From Candidatus Peregrinibacteria bacterium (GTDB lineage: Bacteria > Patescibacteriota > Gracilibacteria > UBA1369 > UM-FILTER-53-11), in NCBI GenBank assembly GCA_016186205.1, contig JACPMA010000017.1, forward strand, positions 1 through 64,000: a stretch of 64,000 bases of DNA, in the 5' to 3' direction. Shown here piece after piece: positions 9,289 through 19,476 of this stretch. The notes below the pieces were generated by a model that was not told the origin of the DNA, searched no databases, and was given only the letters and a program-made list of their open reading frames with translations. The first letter of the stretch is position 1. Every line of letters begins with the position of its first letter. The position numbers and the translations under genes are program-made.

Positions 9289-12200
9289 GTGTCTTTTGTG
9301 AAGGAGCTTGTTCAGATTTTTCCAGAGCTCCAGAATATTTCTGTTTTTGAGGCCTTTCAAAAATTTCCGGCAGTAACCCTTTCCGGTTCCGGCAATTTTT
9401 CCTCAAAGGCCTTTTTACTAGCTGACATCCTTCGTTTTTCGGCTACTGAAAGCGCAAAAAAGGCCCAGCCGTTGGTGTGGATCGTTAACGATAAGGTGGA
9501 ACAAGAGGGTGTGAACCAGGCCTGCCAGGAATGGTTTTTAAACGGATTTTCAGTATTGAGGCTAAATTCGCCGAACGGTTCGGATGCCACACAGACATCC
9601 AAAGAAGAACAGCGCAAAGAAAAACTAAAACTTCTTTCTATTATTTCGCGCATTCAAAAAGAGGAAAAATGCATATTGGTAGCTCCGTATCAGGCATTTA
9701 TGGCCGGTGTTCCAAATCAGGACGATCTCAAAAAAAGGATTATTACCGTCCGCACCGGAGAAAAAATAAGTCCGGTTGAGTTTTTTGAAAAACTCATTGC
9801 GCAAGGGTATGAGGTTTCGCACGATGATTATTTGGAGCACGGCGCTTATTTGGGGAAAGGAGATGTGCTTTCGGTGTTTCCAGTAAACGGTTCTACGCCG
9901 GTGCGAATCGAGTTTGAATTTGACACCGTAACGAATATTTTTACTTACTCGCAGGATTCGGGCGAGGTTGTAAAGCGCGTAAAGAAGCTGGAATTATATC
10001 CGGCGGAAATTGAGTGCAAAGATCCGGATTTTTTTCGATATCTTCCGCAGAGCGCACTTACCGTCGAAGACGAGCTCGAGGTAACAGACGAGCATTATGA
10101 GGTATGGGACGAGGTTTTTGCAAAACGGCCAAAAGAAAGCCAGCTTATTACATTTACTTCTTTTCCGGAAGATGCGCCGAACAACCGTAACCTCCGCTAT
10201 CTTTCGGTTTTGAAGTATCAGGACCTTATTGATTTGGCGCACGATATTAAAGAACGTTCCATGCAGGGGTGGAGAATTGTGTTTTTCACAAAACACGGGG
10301 ATGCAATGCGCGAACTTCTTAAAGAAAGGAAGGTGAATTTTGAAACTTCGCTTGCGCCTTTTAACGGTTCCGCAATACCGGTTCGCATCGTTGATGTCGA
10401 AAAAGAAGAACTTTTCCCGCGCGCATTCCAATCCGGCGATTTAAAAATTCTCGTCGTGTCGGATAAAGAAATCGCAAATCTCCACGAGGAAAAACAAAAG
10501 AGAATTTCCGAACGAGTATTTTGGGAATTCCTCACTACCCTAAAGCAGAACGACCTCGTTGTTCATATTAACCACGGCATCGCGCGTTTTGAGGGTCTGG
10601 AGCGCCGCATGATCGATGGTATTACGCGTGAATATCTCAAACTTGCCTATGCCGAGAACGACAAATTATATGTTCCGATTGATCAGGCGGACAAAATTAA
10701 TAAATTCATCGGCGCTGAAGAAGAAGCGCCCAAACTCACGCGGCTTGGCTCTGCGGAGTGGGCCACCATGACCAAGCGCGTTCGCAAAGAGACCGAAAAA
10801 ATCGCACGCGAACTTTTGGAACTTTACGCTAAACGAAAACAGGCACAAGCCGAAAGTCTTAATACGGAATCGCAAGACCAAATCGCTTTCGAAAAAACAT
10901 TTCCTTATCAGGAAACTCCGGGACAAATTAAAGCTATCCATGATGTGAAAGAAGATATGGCAAAACCGGCGCCTATGGATCGGCTTATTTGCGGAGATGT
11001 GGGATTTGGGAAAACAGAAGTGGCCATGCGCGCGGCGTTTAAGGCTGTGACGAATAAAAAACAGGTCGCTCTCATATCGCCGATCACAATTTTGGCGGAT
11101 CAGCACTACCGGTCTTTCAAAAAACGCATGGATGATTTTCACATCCGCGTGGAAATGCTATCCCGCTTCAGGTCGCCAAAAGAGCAAAAAGACATTTTGG
11201 AACGACTCGCAAAAGGTGAAATCGATATTATCATCGGAACGCACCGGCTTCTCCAGAAAGATATTCGTTTTAAAGATCTTGGTCTCGTGATCGTTGATGA
11301 AGAGCAGCGGTTTGGCGTGAAACAGAAAGAGCAGTTCAAAAAAATGCGCACCGAGGTGCACATTTTAACCCTTACCGCAACGCCGATTCCGCGGACGCTG
11401 AATATTTGTCTTAATAAACTGCGCGATATTTCAACAATCACCACCCCTCCGCCAGGCCGTCTGCCGGTTATCACCGAAGTAAGAAAATATTCGCACGAAC
11501 TCATCCGCGAGGCGATTCTGCGCGAGGTTAAGCGCGGCGGGCAGATATACTTTCTCCACAACCGCGTGCAGACTATCGATGCCATTGCGGAGCGGTTGCG
11601 TGCGCTTGTTCCGGAAGCGCGTTTCAGCGTGGCGCACGGCAAACTTTTAAGCAAAGAGCTTGAGGAGCGCATTATAGATTTTAAAGATCATAAATTTGAT
11701 GTGCTTGTAAGTTCAACCATTATTGAAAACGGGATCGATCTTGCAAATGCCAATACGCTTATTGTGAATAACGCGGAAAAATTCGGGCTCGCTCAACTTT
11801 ATCAGCTTCGCGGCCGGGTGGGGCGCAGCAAGACGCAAGCATTCGCATATTTTCTATATCACTCGCAGAGATTAAGGCTTGATGCAAAAAAACGGTTGCG
11901 TGCGATTGTGGAGGCGTCCGAACTCGGCTCCGGATTTCAAATCGCCATGAAAGATTTAGAAATCCGCGGCGCAGGCGACATTCTCGGCGTGAATCAGCAC
12001 GGCGTCATTAATGTCGTGGGCGTGAGCCATTTTATACGTATGCTCAATAAAGCCGTGGAAGATTTGCAAGCGGGCAAGACGACGGAAGAAGTGACCGAAG
12101 AGCCCGAGGTATCTATTGAGCTTCCGCTCACAGCTTTTATTCCCGATGATTATATCGTTAACTCAAAAGAAAAAATAAATATATACCAGCGCATGGCTGC

Positions 12201-12618
12201 AGCGGATTCGCCGGATTATCTTGATGAGCTTAAAGAAGACGTGCTGGAGGATTTTGGAAAAATGCCGCGCGAAGTCGTGAATCTCTTCCGCGTCATCGAG
12301 CTGAAAATTTTGGCAAAAAAAGCCGGACTAGTAGTTGTAAAGGCGGAAAATATCCACATGAAAGTAGGGAAGGAGATTGTTTTATTTATGGGGAAATCGG
12401 TTAAGCCGGAGAGTATTGTCTATATGTTGAGCCATAATCCGAAATGGCAAATTAGCAGCAATAAATTACGCGCCAAAATAGAAGACCTCGGCTTAAACTG
12501 GTTTGATGAACTGCGGGAATGTATAAAAATGCTCGGCGAACAGGTTGATAAGGCAAAGATAGAGTCAAATGGAAGCGTTTCCGTAAAACCGGACTTCCTT
12601 GACAAAAAGTTGCAATAA
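9289..12618 (+). CDS. mfd: Transcription-repair coupling factor
   Basis: 1109 aa; GDVGFGKTEVAMRAAFKAV, DEEQRFGVKQKEQFKKMRTEVHILTLTATPIPRTL, QLRGRVGRSKTQAFAYFLY. Confidence 0.95.
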   Translation: MSFVKELVQIFPELQNISVFEAFQKFPAVTLSGSGNFSSKAFLLADILRFSATESAKKAQPLVWIVNDKVEQEGVNQACQEWFLNGFSVLRLNSPNGSDATQTSKEEQRKEKLKLLSIISRIQKEEKCILVAPYQAFMAGVPNQDDLKKRIITVRTGEKISPVEFFEKLIAQGYEVSHDDYLEHGAYLGKGDVLSVFPVNGSTPVRIEFEFDTVTNIFTYSQDSGEVVKRVKKLELYPAEIECKDPDFFRYLPQSALTVEDELEVTDEHYEVWDEVFAKRPKESQLITFTSFPEDAPNNRNLRYLSVLKYQDLIDLAHDIKERSMQGWRIVFFTKHGDAMRELLKERKVNFETSLAPFNGSAIPVRIVDVEKEELFPRAFQSGDLKILVVSDKEIANLHEEKQKRISERVFWEFLTTLKQNDLVVHINHGIARFEGLERRMIDGITREYLKLAYAENDKLYVPIDQADKINKFIGAEEEAPKLTRLGSAEWATMTKRVRKETEKIARELLELYAKRKQAQAESLNTESQDQIAFEKTFPYQETPGQIKAIHDVKEDMAKPAPMDRLICGDVGFGKTEVAMRAAFKAVTNKKQVALISPITILADQHYRSFKKRMDDFHIRVEMLSRFRSPKEQKDILERLAKGEIDIIIGTHRLLQKDIRFKDLGLVIVDEEQRFGVKQKEQFKKMRTEVHILTLTATPIPRTLNICLNKLRDISTITTPPPGRLPVITEVRKYSHELIREAILREVKRGGQIYFLHNRVQTIDAIAERLRALVPEARFSVAHGKLLSKELEERIIDFKDHKFDVLVSSTIIENGIDLANANTLIVNNAEKFGLAQLYQLRGRVGRSKTQAFAYFLYHSQRLRLDAKKRLRAIVEASELGSGFQIAMKDLEIRGAGDILGVNQHGVINVVGVSHFIRMLNKAVEDLQAGKTTEEVTEEPEVSIELPLTAFIPDDYIVNSKEKINIYQRMAAADSPDYLDELKEDVLEDFGKMPREVVNLFRVIELKILAKKAGLVVVKAENIHMKVGKEIVLFMGKSVKPESIVYMLSHNPKWQISSNKLRAKIEDLGLNWFDELRECIKMLGEQVDKAKIESNGSVSVKPDFLDKKLQ

Positions 12619-12642
12619 AATAGCTTTTTGGTCAAACTCTTG

Positions 12643-12674
12643 GTTATAATTCACTCCCGGGAGTAAACTATAAC
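12643..12674. promoter_or_regulatory. 32-bp symmetric dyad overlapping a TATAAT box
   Basis: GTTATA-attc-ACTCCC|GGGAGT-aaac-TATAAC; arms symmetric about 12658/12659; TATAAT at 12645-12650. Confidence 0.5.
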
Positions 12675-12812
12675 ATAAAACATAACCCATTTAGGCTATT
12701 TTTGGTATTCACGCACAAGAATATTACGAAGTCCGGCGGCTCCGACATTCGATTCCCGGTTTGTTGAATGGTTTGCGCTAGAGGGTTTTACGGCTTATAG
12801 TTACCCCTAATT

Positions 12813-13772
12813 ATGGAACTACCTAAAGGCCAGAAGGAGAAATTACTTGTTATTCCATTGATAGCTGCACTTGCAGGGTGCGGTTGTCCTGGGAAATCAC
12901 CCGCAATTACCGAAACGCAGCATGGCACAGCGCAGGCGGTAAGAAAAGCCGCTGACCCCGAGAATATTTTTGTAACCATGTGGCGTCTTTTGGATGAACC
13001 TGTGTATTTGGAGAAAGAGGAGGAAGATAAGTATCATACTATAGGGGGGCGGCTATCACCTCATTATGCTTTCGCATACCCCGAAAGATTTACTGCCTAC
13101 GGGATTACATGTCTTGTACTTGCAGGCATTTCGCCCGAAGAAGCTGAAGAGTGGCCTGAAGCGCTCCGCGGCGAAGATATTGCAGTTCTTAAAAATAGGT
13201 ATCGTGTATCGCTAGAAGCAGCAAAACAATATCGCGGTTCCCGATTTTCTGGTTCTGAAATAATAGAGCTTTTAATAAGCAAAGTTCCTATTGAAACTGC
13301 CAATGCTTATTCCAAGCGGTTTACTGGATCAGATATAGATCTTTTGGCTAAAGGATATTTTATGCATTCTCCCCGAATTCCCCCGGTTCCTCCAGAGCAG
13401 GCGAATAAATTTTCCAAAAGATTTAACGCGTACGAAATAGGACTTCTTGCGACACAAAGTATCGGCCCAGAATTTGCAGAACAATACCCAGAAAGATTTA
13501 ACGCGGGGGATATCTTAATCCTCATTACCTGTGGGGTGGATCCGCAAAAAGCCGCAAGTTACCCGGAAAATCTGCATATTATAGATATTTGTGAACAACT
13601 TGGATTTAAGAGAGAATGTGTAGGGGCACTTGATACGTGCGGCTGCATGGCCACGGAGGCTTTAAAGGACGGAAAGAAGAGTTATGAATATCGGGACGGG
13701 AGGATTGTTCCATACCAGCCAGATGAGATCGATTTACTAATACTCCGGGAAGAAACGGAAAATAAAAAATGA
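12813..13772 (+). CDS. Repeat-containing lipoprotein, uncharacterised
   Basis: Signal with lipobox-like LAGC near residues 20-24; then about 6-7 degenerate ~26-aa units (YPERFTAYGITCLVLAGISPEEAEEW ... SKRFNAYEIGLLATQSIGPEFAEQY PERFNAGDILILITCGVDPQKAASY). Confidence 0.7.
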   Translation: MELPKGQKEKLLVIPLIAALAGCGCPGKSPAITETQHGTAQAVRKAADPENIFVTMWRLLDEPVYLEKEEEDKYHTIGGRLSPHYAFAYPERFTAYGITCLVLAGISPEEAEEWPEALRGEDIAVLKNRYRVSLEAAKQYRGSRFSGSEIIELLISKVPIETANAYSKRFTGSDIDLLAKGYFMHSPRIPPVPPEQANKFSKRFNAYEIGLLATQSIGPEFAEQYPERFNAGDILILITCGVDPQKAASYPENLHIIDICEQLGFKRECVGALDTCGCMATEALKDGKKSYEYRDGRIVPYQPDEIDLLILREETENKK

Positions 13773-13945
13773 GCTTCACTTTGTAAAGACAACGGCACTC
13801 GTCGCTAAAACAAAACCACCCGCTTGCTGAGAGCTTATTTATAATGACAACTTCGTTCATCTCTGCGCGACATGCTGCTCGCTCGGGCTGCGCCTAGGCA
13901 GCGCAAAAGACCGTTTATACGCCTCGCTAAACTCGCTCGGCGGCG

Positions 13946-13977
13946 CAACAGAAGCGCTTCGCTTTCTGTTGCGTGTT
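13946..13977 (-). other. Hairpin just 3' of ssrA (possible processing/termination structure)
   Basis: CGCAACAGAAAGCG-AAG-CGCTTCTGTTGCG on the minus strand with one bulge; no strong U-tract follows. Confidence 0.4.
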
Positions 13978-14401
13978 GGTGGAGATGGGGGGAATCGAAC
14001 CCCCGTCCAAGGATAAAGAGAGGCCACGTCTACAATCATAGTCCGTTTTGAATTTTTGTCCGTGCGGATAAAAAAGGAACAAAAAGCCCGCGCGGCTTAA
14101 GCATAAAATTTCGGCTCATCCGCATGCCGGCGGATTTGCTTGAGCCTCATGAGTTGCGCCTTTCGCGGTTATGAGGCCTTGCCGCAAGAGACGTCAGCCG
14201 ATAAAAATCAGCCGAGCACGATTAGGCAAAAGCCGGGACGCGCGCAGGAGCTCCGCGAAGAGCCTTGAGCGCACGGACAGTTGCCATTTCGCCTGCATTA
14301 GCAGTTAATTTGCGCTGGACGGATATAACGGGGGACAGCGCGACCCCGTGAATGCAGAAACCTGTCTTTCAAAGATCCCTGTCGAATACCGGTGCATCCC
14401 C
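13978..14401 (-). ncRNA. ssrA: tmRNA
   Basis: Minus 5' end GGGGATGCACCGGTATTCGACAGGG..., 3' end GGACGGGGGTTCGATTCCCCCCATCTCCACCA; tag ORF 14302-14222 = ANAGEMATVRALKALRGAPARVPAFA*. Confidence 0.92.
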
Positions 14402-14508
14402 TACGCGAGCGCAGCGAGCGCTTCTAGTCTGTACGGGTACAAACTATTTTTAACAACGCTTGTTCCCGGAAACATAAGTTTATCACGGGAGCAAAACAAT
14501 ACAACCCG

Positions 14509-15198
14509 TCACGTCAAAAGCACCCCTATCCCATATGATCCTCCTGCAGCAAGTGCGCCAACAATAAGCGTTTCCAAAGCGCTTATAATGACATTACGTT
14601 TTGTGAAACGGGTTTTTAATCCCCCAACGGCAAGAAGGCCTATGGCGGAAAGAATCATGGCAATTCTAAAAATAGATTCAAAATATGATTCCTGAAAAAA
14701 ATACGGAAGAGTCGGAATAAATGAACCGACGATAAATGATACACTCATAATAATCCCGTTTAAACCCGGCTTCGGCGGCGCCTCGGCAAAACCAAGTTCG
14801 TCTGTCATCATGGTTTTAAGCCACACGTCGCGGTCGCTTGTAATTTTTGCAACAACGTCGTCCAATAATTTTCCTTTAAATCCTTTTGCTGAATAAATGT
14901 CGCGAATTTCCTGAATTTCCGCCTCGGGCATGTTGTCAATTTCCCAATTTTCGCGCGCAAGCTCGCTTTCATAATGATCCTTTTCGGATTTAGAGCCGAG
15001 ATATGTGCCAAGGCCCATGGAAAAAGCGCCTGCAACCAAAGTTGCAAGAGCAGCAAGCAGGACGGTTTTGTTTTCAATAGCGCCGCCCGTAAGGCCGGCG
15101 ATTACGGCGAATGTGGAAACTACGCCGTCATTAAAACCAAAAACCGCCTCCTTTAGCAGGCCGCCGACTTTCCGATGAAATTCAACATGAATTGCCAT
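14509..15198 (-). CDS. VIT1/CCC1-family transporter
   Basis: EAVFGFNDGVVSTFAVIAGLTGGAIENKTVLLAALATLVAGAFSMGLGTYLGSKSEKDHYESEL. Confidence 0.88.
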   Translation of the reverse strand: MAIHVEFHRKVGGLLKEAVFGFNDGVVSTFAVIAGLTGGAIENKTVLLAALATLVAGAFSMGLGTYLGSKSEKDHYESELARENWEIDNMPEAEIQEIRDIYSAKGFKGKLLDDVVAKITSDRDVWLKTMMTDELGFAEAPPKPGLNGIIMSVSFIVGSFIPTLPYFFQESYFESIFRIAMILSAIGLLAVGGLKTRFTKRNVIISALETLIVGALAAGGSYGIGVLLT

Positions 15199-16167
15199 TT
15201 ATACTCCGATTGTAATCCGCGGAGAGGTTTCCAGCAAACGGCCGGGAAAGGAAAATCCAGCAGCTTTTTTATGTCCGCCGCCGCCAAAGATCCCGGCAAG
15301 TTTTGAAAGATCAATGTCATCAACGCGCGAGCGAAACGAGCCCTTGATAGTTTGACCGCGATCTTCATAAAGCAAGCAGCAAAAATCACCGTCCGGTACA
15401 GCGTTGAGATAGTCAATGGCGCCGGTCGTGTCATCCGGTGTTGCATGAACCGACCGGAAATCCGCTGCAGCCATTGCAGATACGGTTACTTTTTTATCAT
15501 TTACGCGCATGCGTTCAAAAATTTTTCCATAAATTTTAAGTTGCTGTGTCGGCATAGTATGAAATTGCAGACGAGTAATTGTTTTGAAGTCCGCGCCTTT
15601 CCACATAAGATCAGCTGCAACCTCCAGCACTTCCGGCGTAACGTTGGAATGCATGAATGAACCCGTGTCGTAATAAAGGCCATTAAGAAGACACGTGGCA
15701 ATAGCGCGATCGATTTTCAGACCGCAGTAGGTTAGCACGCCATAAACAATTTGCGTTGCCGAAGCTGCGACCGGATCAACAATATTTATTTGTCCGAAGA
15801 AATCATTGCTTGCATGATGGTCAATGTTGATGACCGGCGGTTTGCCGATAAAAAGATCCGGTTTGGTTTCATGAAATTTAGTCATGTAATGAGCTCCGCA
15901 GTCTACCGTGATGATGAGATCCGCCCACGATTGGTCAAAATCGCGCACATAAGAATCGAATTCCGGAAGAAAATTGCAGTTCGCCGGCGGAGAATCAATG
16001 CATGCCGAAATAATTTCTTTGTCCCATTGATATTTTAGGGCGCGCCGGAGTCCAAGGTTTGCGCCTACCGTATCTCCATCCGGCCCGCGATGCGAGAGAA
16101 TGATAATTTTACGCGCCTGCGCGATGAGATTTTTCGCCTTAAAAAGTTCAGTTTCAGAAATACGCAT
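15199..16167 (-). CDS. DHH/DHHA1 phosphoesterase (NrnA/pAp phosphatase-like)
   Basis: ILSHRGPDGDTVGANLGLRRAL, INIDHHASNDFFG, GGGGHKKAAGFSFPG. Confidence 0.88.
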   Translation of the reverse strand: MRISETELFKAKNLIAQARKIIILSHRGPDGDTVGANLGLRRALKYQWDKEIISACIDSPPANCNFLPEFDSYVRDFDQSWADLIITVDCGAHYMTKFHETKPDLFIGKPPVINIDHHASNDFFGQINIVDPVAASATQIVYGVLTYCGLKIDRAIATCLLNGLYYDTGSFMHSNVTPEVLEVAADLMWKGADFKTITRLQFHTMPTQQLKIYGKIFERMRVNDKKVTVSAMAAADFRSVHATPDDTTGAIDYLNAVPDGDFCCLLYEDRGQTIKGSFRSRVDDIDLSKLAGIFGGGGHKKAAGFSFPGRLLETSPRITIGV

Positions 16168-16302
16168 AGGTCGATTATAGTAACAAAAAATCTCCCGCCA
16201 TGTCGCGCGTTTACTGTTGCAGGAAATGAATTCGTTGGTGAGATTTATGCCGTGACGGTCGGCGGAGGCTCCTCGGCGTCGCTGACTTGGCGCGCAGCGG
16301 GT

Positions 16303-18255
16303 TTAGCTGGCGCTGGGGGGGGGCGCTATGGCTGGCACAGCAGGTTGGGCCGGTGGTGTTGTTGCTACTGCAGCTGGCGGATTTGCTTTTGCTTCTACAG
16401 CAGCCAAAACAGCCGCCATATCCTGGTTGGCCGCACGCGCAACGCGCGTCTCTTCGCGAATACCCCCACGAGAAATATATCCTTCCACTCCGTCCTTTGT
16501 CCGGATCATATATCCACCATCATCGGTTTTCCCCAATATCATGACTACTTCATTTTCACCAACTTTGACCGGTACGCTCACACCGGTTTTTTCACCTCGC
16601 TGAAAAACATATACACTTCCATTCACTTTTGCATACTGTTGCCCCGTTGCCGCTTCATCAAATTTTACGTCTTTCACTGGTAGTTGGCCCGGCGCAACAT
16701 TAAACTGATGGGCTGTTCCACTGATAGTTACAATATAACCATCCTTTAAATTCCATGTTGACTTGCCTCTTGCGCCAGCCTTAACAGCTACTCCATTGAC
16801 ATCCGTCGCATCGTTTGCAAAAACAACATCGCGGTCATAAAGATGATCTGTGTCTTCAAGTCTTTGTTTATCCCATGCAGCTTTTTCTCGAGCAAATTTT
16901 CTGTCAACAAATGCGCGTATTTGCGCCTCGTTAGGTTTTTCAAGATCGTCCTCGGCCGATAGTTCGCCAAGATCTTTACCGTCCACTGTAGCCACGCGCA
17001 TAGATATATTTTCATTATCTTCCTTGCGCGGCTCAGCAGAAACAATAACCGGTGTGCCAGCTTCATATTCAGTATTGCCGCTTCCATCTTTTTTATCTTT
17101 ATATAATACAAGGATGGCGCCTTTTTTCGCAGAGTATTCGTCATAGTCTATCTTTGGATAAGACGACGGGGCCAGAGGGCCGGCGTTGAATGTCGGTCTG
17201 CTTGCAACAGGTAAATCCGGCAACAGCGCAGCAGCTATTTCTGGTCCAGCCGGCGCAGTCGGCGGTGCAGCCGGAGCGCCTTCAGCGACAGCGGCAGCCT
17301 GTGCAGCAGGCGGATTAAGTTTTGCTAATTTAGCCGCAAAGCCTCTATCTTTGCCGTCCGTATATTTTGCCACTGCTTCAAATAAAGCCTGCGTATCTTG
17401 CCCCCAAATTCCATCGCCAAACCTTTTTGCATTTCTATAACGCGCCTCAAATTTCTTTTTGTCTGCCGGCGTAGCAGCTTCCCACAATTCCTGCTGAAAT
17501 TTTCTTACGGCCGTCACCAGTTTTGCATCATTTGATTTATCTGCCTCCGGCACGTCGAGCGCCTTAGCGATTTTATCTTTATTAACAACATTTATTTTTA
17601 ATGTACGGGCGATTCTTTCTGTATCAGTTAGGCGCCTTATTTCCGGAGATGCCGGTCTCGATTCGCCTCCAGTTGGTGTTGTTGGAGGTAATATTTCTCC
17701 TTCTGCTTCTCCTTCGCCCTCCTCCCCATCCGCAGCCGGCAGAGGAGATTCATCTGCAGTATTTACAGCTGTCTGTGTATAGTAAGATAAATCGTAACGA
17801 TCAATATGGGTCTGGAGATCTTCAATAATGGCCATACGCTCTTCCACGGTTCTGGCCAAATTCAAATCCTTGTCAGCGTCTAAATATGCTTTTTGCGCTT
17901 CATCATCAGTCTTAAGCGCTGGAGGCAAAGATTCAAACATGCCACGTAAATACTGCTTCGCAGAATCATGTGTGAGCGCGGCATTTCTGATAAGACTTTC
18001 TTGGCCGGTTTCCACATATCTTTGTGCAACTGTATGGGTTGCTACATCGGCATCCGCTGGCGTTTCATCGTCAGTATCAGCAGAGTCTGTATCCACCGAT
18101 TCATCCGCGCCTTCTTCGGCGGCAGGCACGCCTCCATCAGGGATGTCCGCACCGCCAGGCGGGTCAAAAAATGCAAATCGCTGCTCGCCAAGCGGAATAT
18201 GCCAAGGCGCGATTCCAATGCAGCGCAGAAATTTCCAAGGATTTTTATTTTTCAT
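16303..18255 (-). CDS. Secreted/surface protein with PG-binding-like and SH3-like segments, Ala/Pro-rich
   Basis: MKNKNPWKFLRC... ; KLVTAVRKFQQELWE...FGDGIWGQDTQALFEAVAKY resembles peptidoglycan-binding domain; VGENEVVMILGKTDDGGYMIRTKDGVEGYISRGGI SH3-like. C-terminus abuts a C9 tract. Confidence 0.55.
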   Translation of the reverse strand: MKNKNPWKFLRCIGIAPWHIPLGEQRFAFFDPPGGADIPDGGVPAAEEGADESVDTDSADTDDETPADADVATHTVAQRYVETGQESLIRNAALTHDSAKQYLRGMFESLPPALKTDDEAQKAYLDADKDLNLARTVEERMAIIEDLQTHIDRYDLSYYTQTAVNTADESPLPAADGEEGEGEAEGEILPPTTPTGGESRPASPEIRRLTDTERIARTLKINVVNKDKIAKALDVPEADKSNDAKLVTAVRKFQQELWEAATPADKKKFEARYRNAKRFGDGIWGQDTQALFEAVAKYTDGKDRGFAAKLAKLNPPAAQAAAVAEGAPAAPPTAPAGPEIAAALLPDLPVASRPTFNAGPLAPSSYPKIDYDEYSAKKGAILVLYKDKKDGSGNTEYEAGTPVIVSAEPRKEDNENISMRVATVDGKDLGELSAEDDLEKPNEAQIRAFVDRKFAREKAAWDKQRLEDTDHLYDRDVVFANDATDVNGVAVKAGARGKSTWNLKDGYIVTISGTAHQFNVAPGQLPVKDVKFDEAATGQQYAKVNGSVYVFQRGEKTGVSVPVKVGENEVVMILGKTDDGGYMIRTKDGVEGYISRGGIREETRVARAANQDMAAVLAAVEAKANPPAAVATTPPAQPAVPAIAPPPSAS

Positions 18256-18277
18256 ATTTTTTGTGTTAAGAATTTGT

Positions 18278-18303
18278 GGATTGTTTTGCTTCGCTCGCAA
18301 TGA
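18278..18303 (-). repeat. Partial copy of the TCATTGCGAG...GAAGC repeat family
   Basis: Minus strand TCATTGCGAGCGAAGCAAAACAATCC, same family as the copy inside pheT (36021-36054). Confidence 0.55.
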
Positions 18304-18305
18304 TA

Positions 18306-19379
18306 TCAATAAACTTCCGGTTTGCTTATTTGCCAACCGCCGCCTTTCCAGAAAAGTTTGAACTTCAGTCGATTGTTTGAAGCATCGGCGTCTTTCCGAA
18401 GTTCCAGCGGCGCATCAGCCGGCACAATTCCATCCAGCGCCACATAGCACGAAAATGACTTTTTCTTTTTTAAAGCATCCCATTTTTCGTCTAATGCGCT
18501 GAATTCATAAAAAATTTGCTGCGAACCGGAATTTGCCACTTTAAAATTAAAACCTTGCCATCCTTCATCATTCGGATATTCCTTGCGCAGCGTGCAGTCC
18601 ATACTGCCTTGTATAACCACGGTATCAGAAGCACTGCTTGCCGCAGCTATTCTAAAGCGCAAACCGAGTGCTTTTGTGCTCTTTTTTCTTTGCAGTTTTT
18701 TGCTTCCAAGCACTACGTCAATGAGTTTTATATCAATATCGCCAATGTCGTTTTCTGCATCTTCCACGTCTTCAAAATCATCCTCTGTTGGTTTTGTAAA
18801 AGTTATTCCGGGCGGCGCCACAGTAGTTTTCGGCGCCTCCGGACTTTTTGCCGTTTCATTTTTATTCACCCAATCATATCCGCCTTTCGCGTTCGGCACG
18901 CATTTCATTGTCAAAAAACTCTCCGCAAAAATTGTATAGTAGCTAGCGGAATCTTTTTTCACGCCGTCCCAATATTGGTAAATTTTCCCAGCCGCTGGAT
19001 TATATCGAAATGTCACGCGCAGACAGCCATAATTGGGTTCGATCTCGTGTCCGTATAGCTCCACTGCCTTTCCGGTTTCTTTATTGAGCTCCGCGCCGAT
19101 AAAATGAACATCACCATCTTTTTCCGAAATTACGAAAGTGCATTGGCCGGTGGCGTTTGATACGCAATATTCTTTTACATCTCCGGTGCCGGTTAAAATT
19201 TGCTGAACTTGAACATTTGGTGCAGCCGTTAGCATGTCTTTATATGCCCATATTGTAATTTTTGCTTCGGTCGCAGTTTGCGCATAAGCAAGAACTCCGC
19301 CGGCCAATACCCCAAGCACTACCAAAAGCGAAGCGCCTCTGCTGATATACGATAAACCGTGGGAATTTTCCTCTGTCAT
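18306..19379 (-). CDS. Hypothetical secreted protein
   Basis: 357 aa with N-terminal hydrophobic segment (LLVVLGVLAGGVLAYAQTA); no family recognised. Confidence 0.6.
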   Translation of the reverse strand: MTEENSHGLSYISRGASLLVVLGVLAGGVLAYAQTATEAKITIWAYKDMLTAAPNVQVQQILTGTGDVKEYCVSNATGQCTFVISEKDGDVHFIGAELNKETGKAVELYGHEIEPNYGCLRVTFRYNPAAGKIYQYWDGVKKDSASYYTIFAESFLTMKCVPNAKGGYDWVNKNETAKSPEAPKTTVAPPGITFTKPTEDDFEDVEDAENDIGDIDIKLIDVVLGSKKLQRKKSTKALGLRFRIAAASSASDTVVIQGSMDCTLRKEYPNDEGWQGFNFKVANSGSQQIFYEFSALDEKWDALKKKKSFSCYVALDGIVPADAPLELRKDADASNNRLKFKLFWKGGGWQISKPEVY

Positions 19380-19476
19380 AGATTTTTGTTTTTATATAAT
19401 ATGCCCCGTTTATTACTATAATACCATAAACTAGTTTATTACGCAAATATACTGTTAATAACGGAATTTAAGGTTA

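Noticed and set aside
13860-13945. Terminator with U-tract for ssrA
   Set aside because: Hairpin present but no T-run follows on the minus strand.
16090-16683. 197-aa and related plus-strand ORFs opposite 16303-18255
   Set aside because: Antisense shadow of the Ala/Pro-rich gene; no family features.
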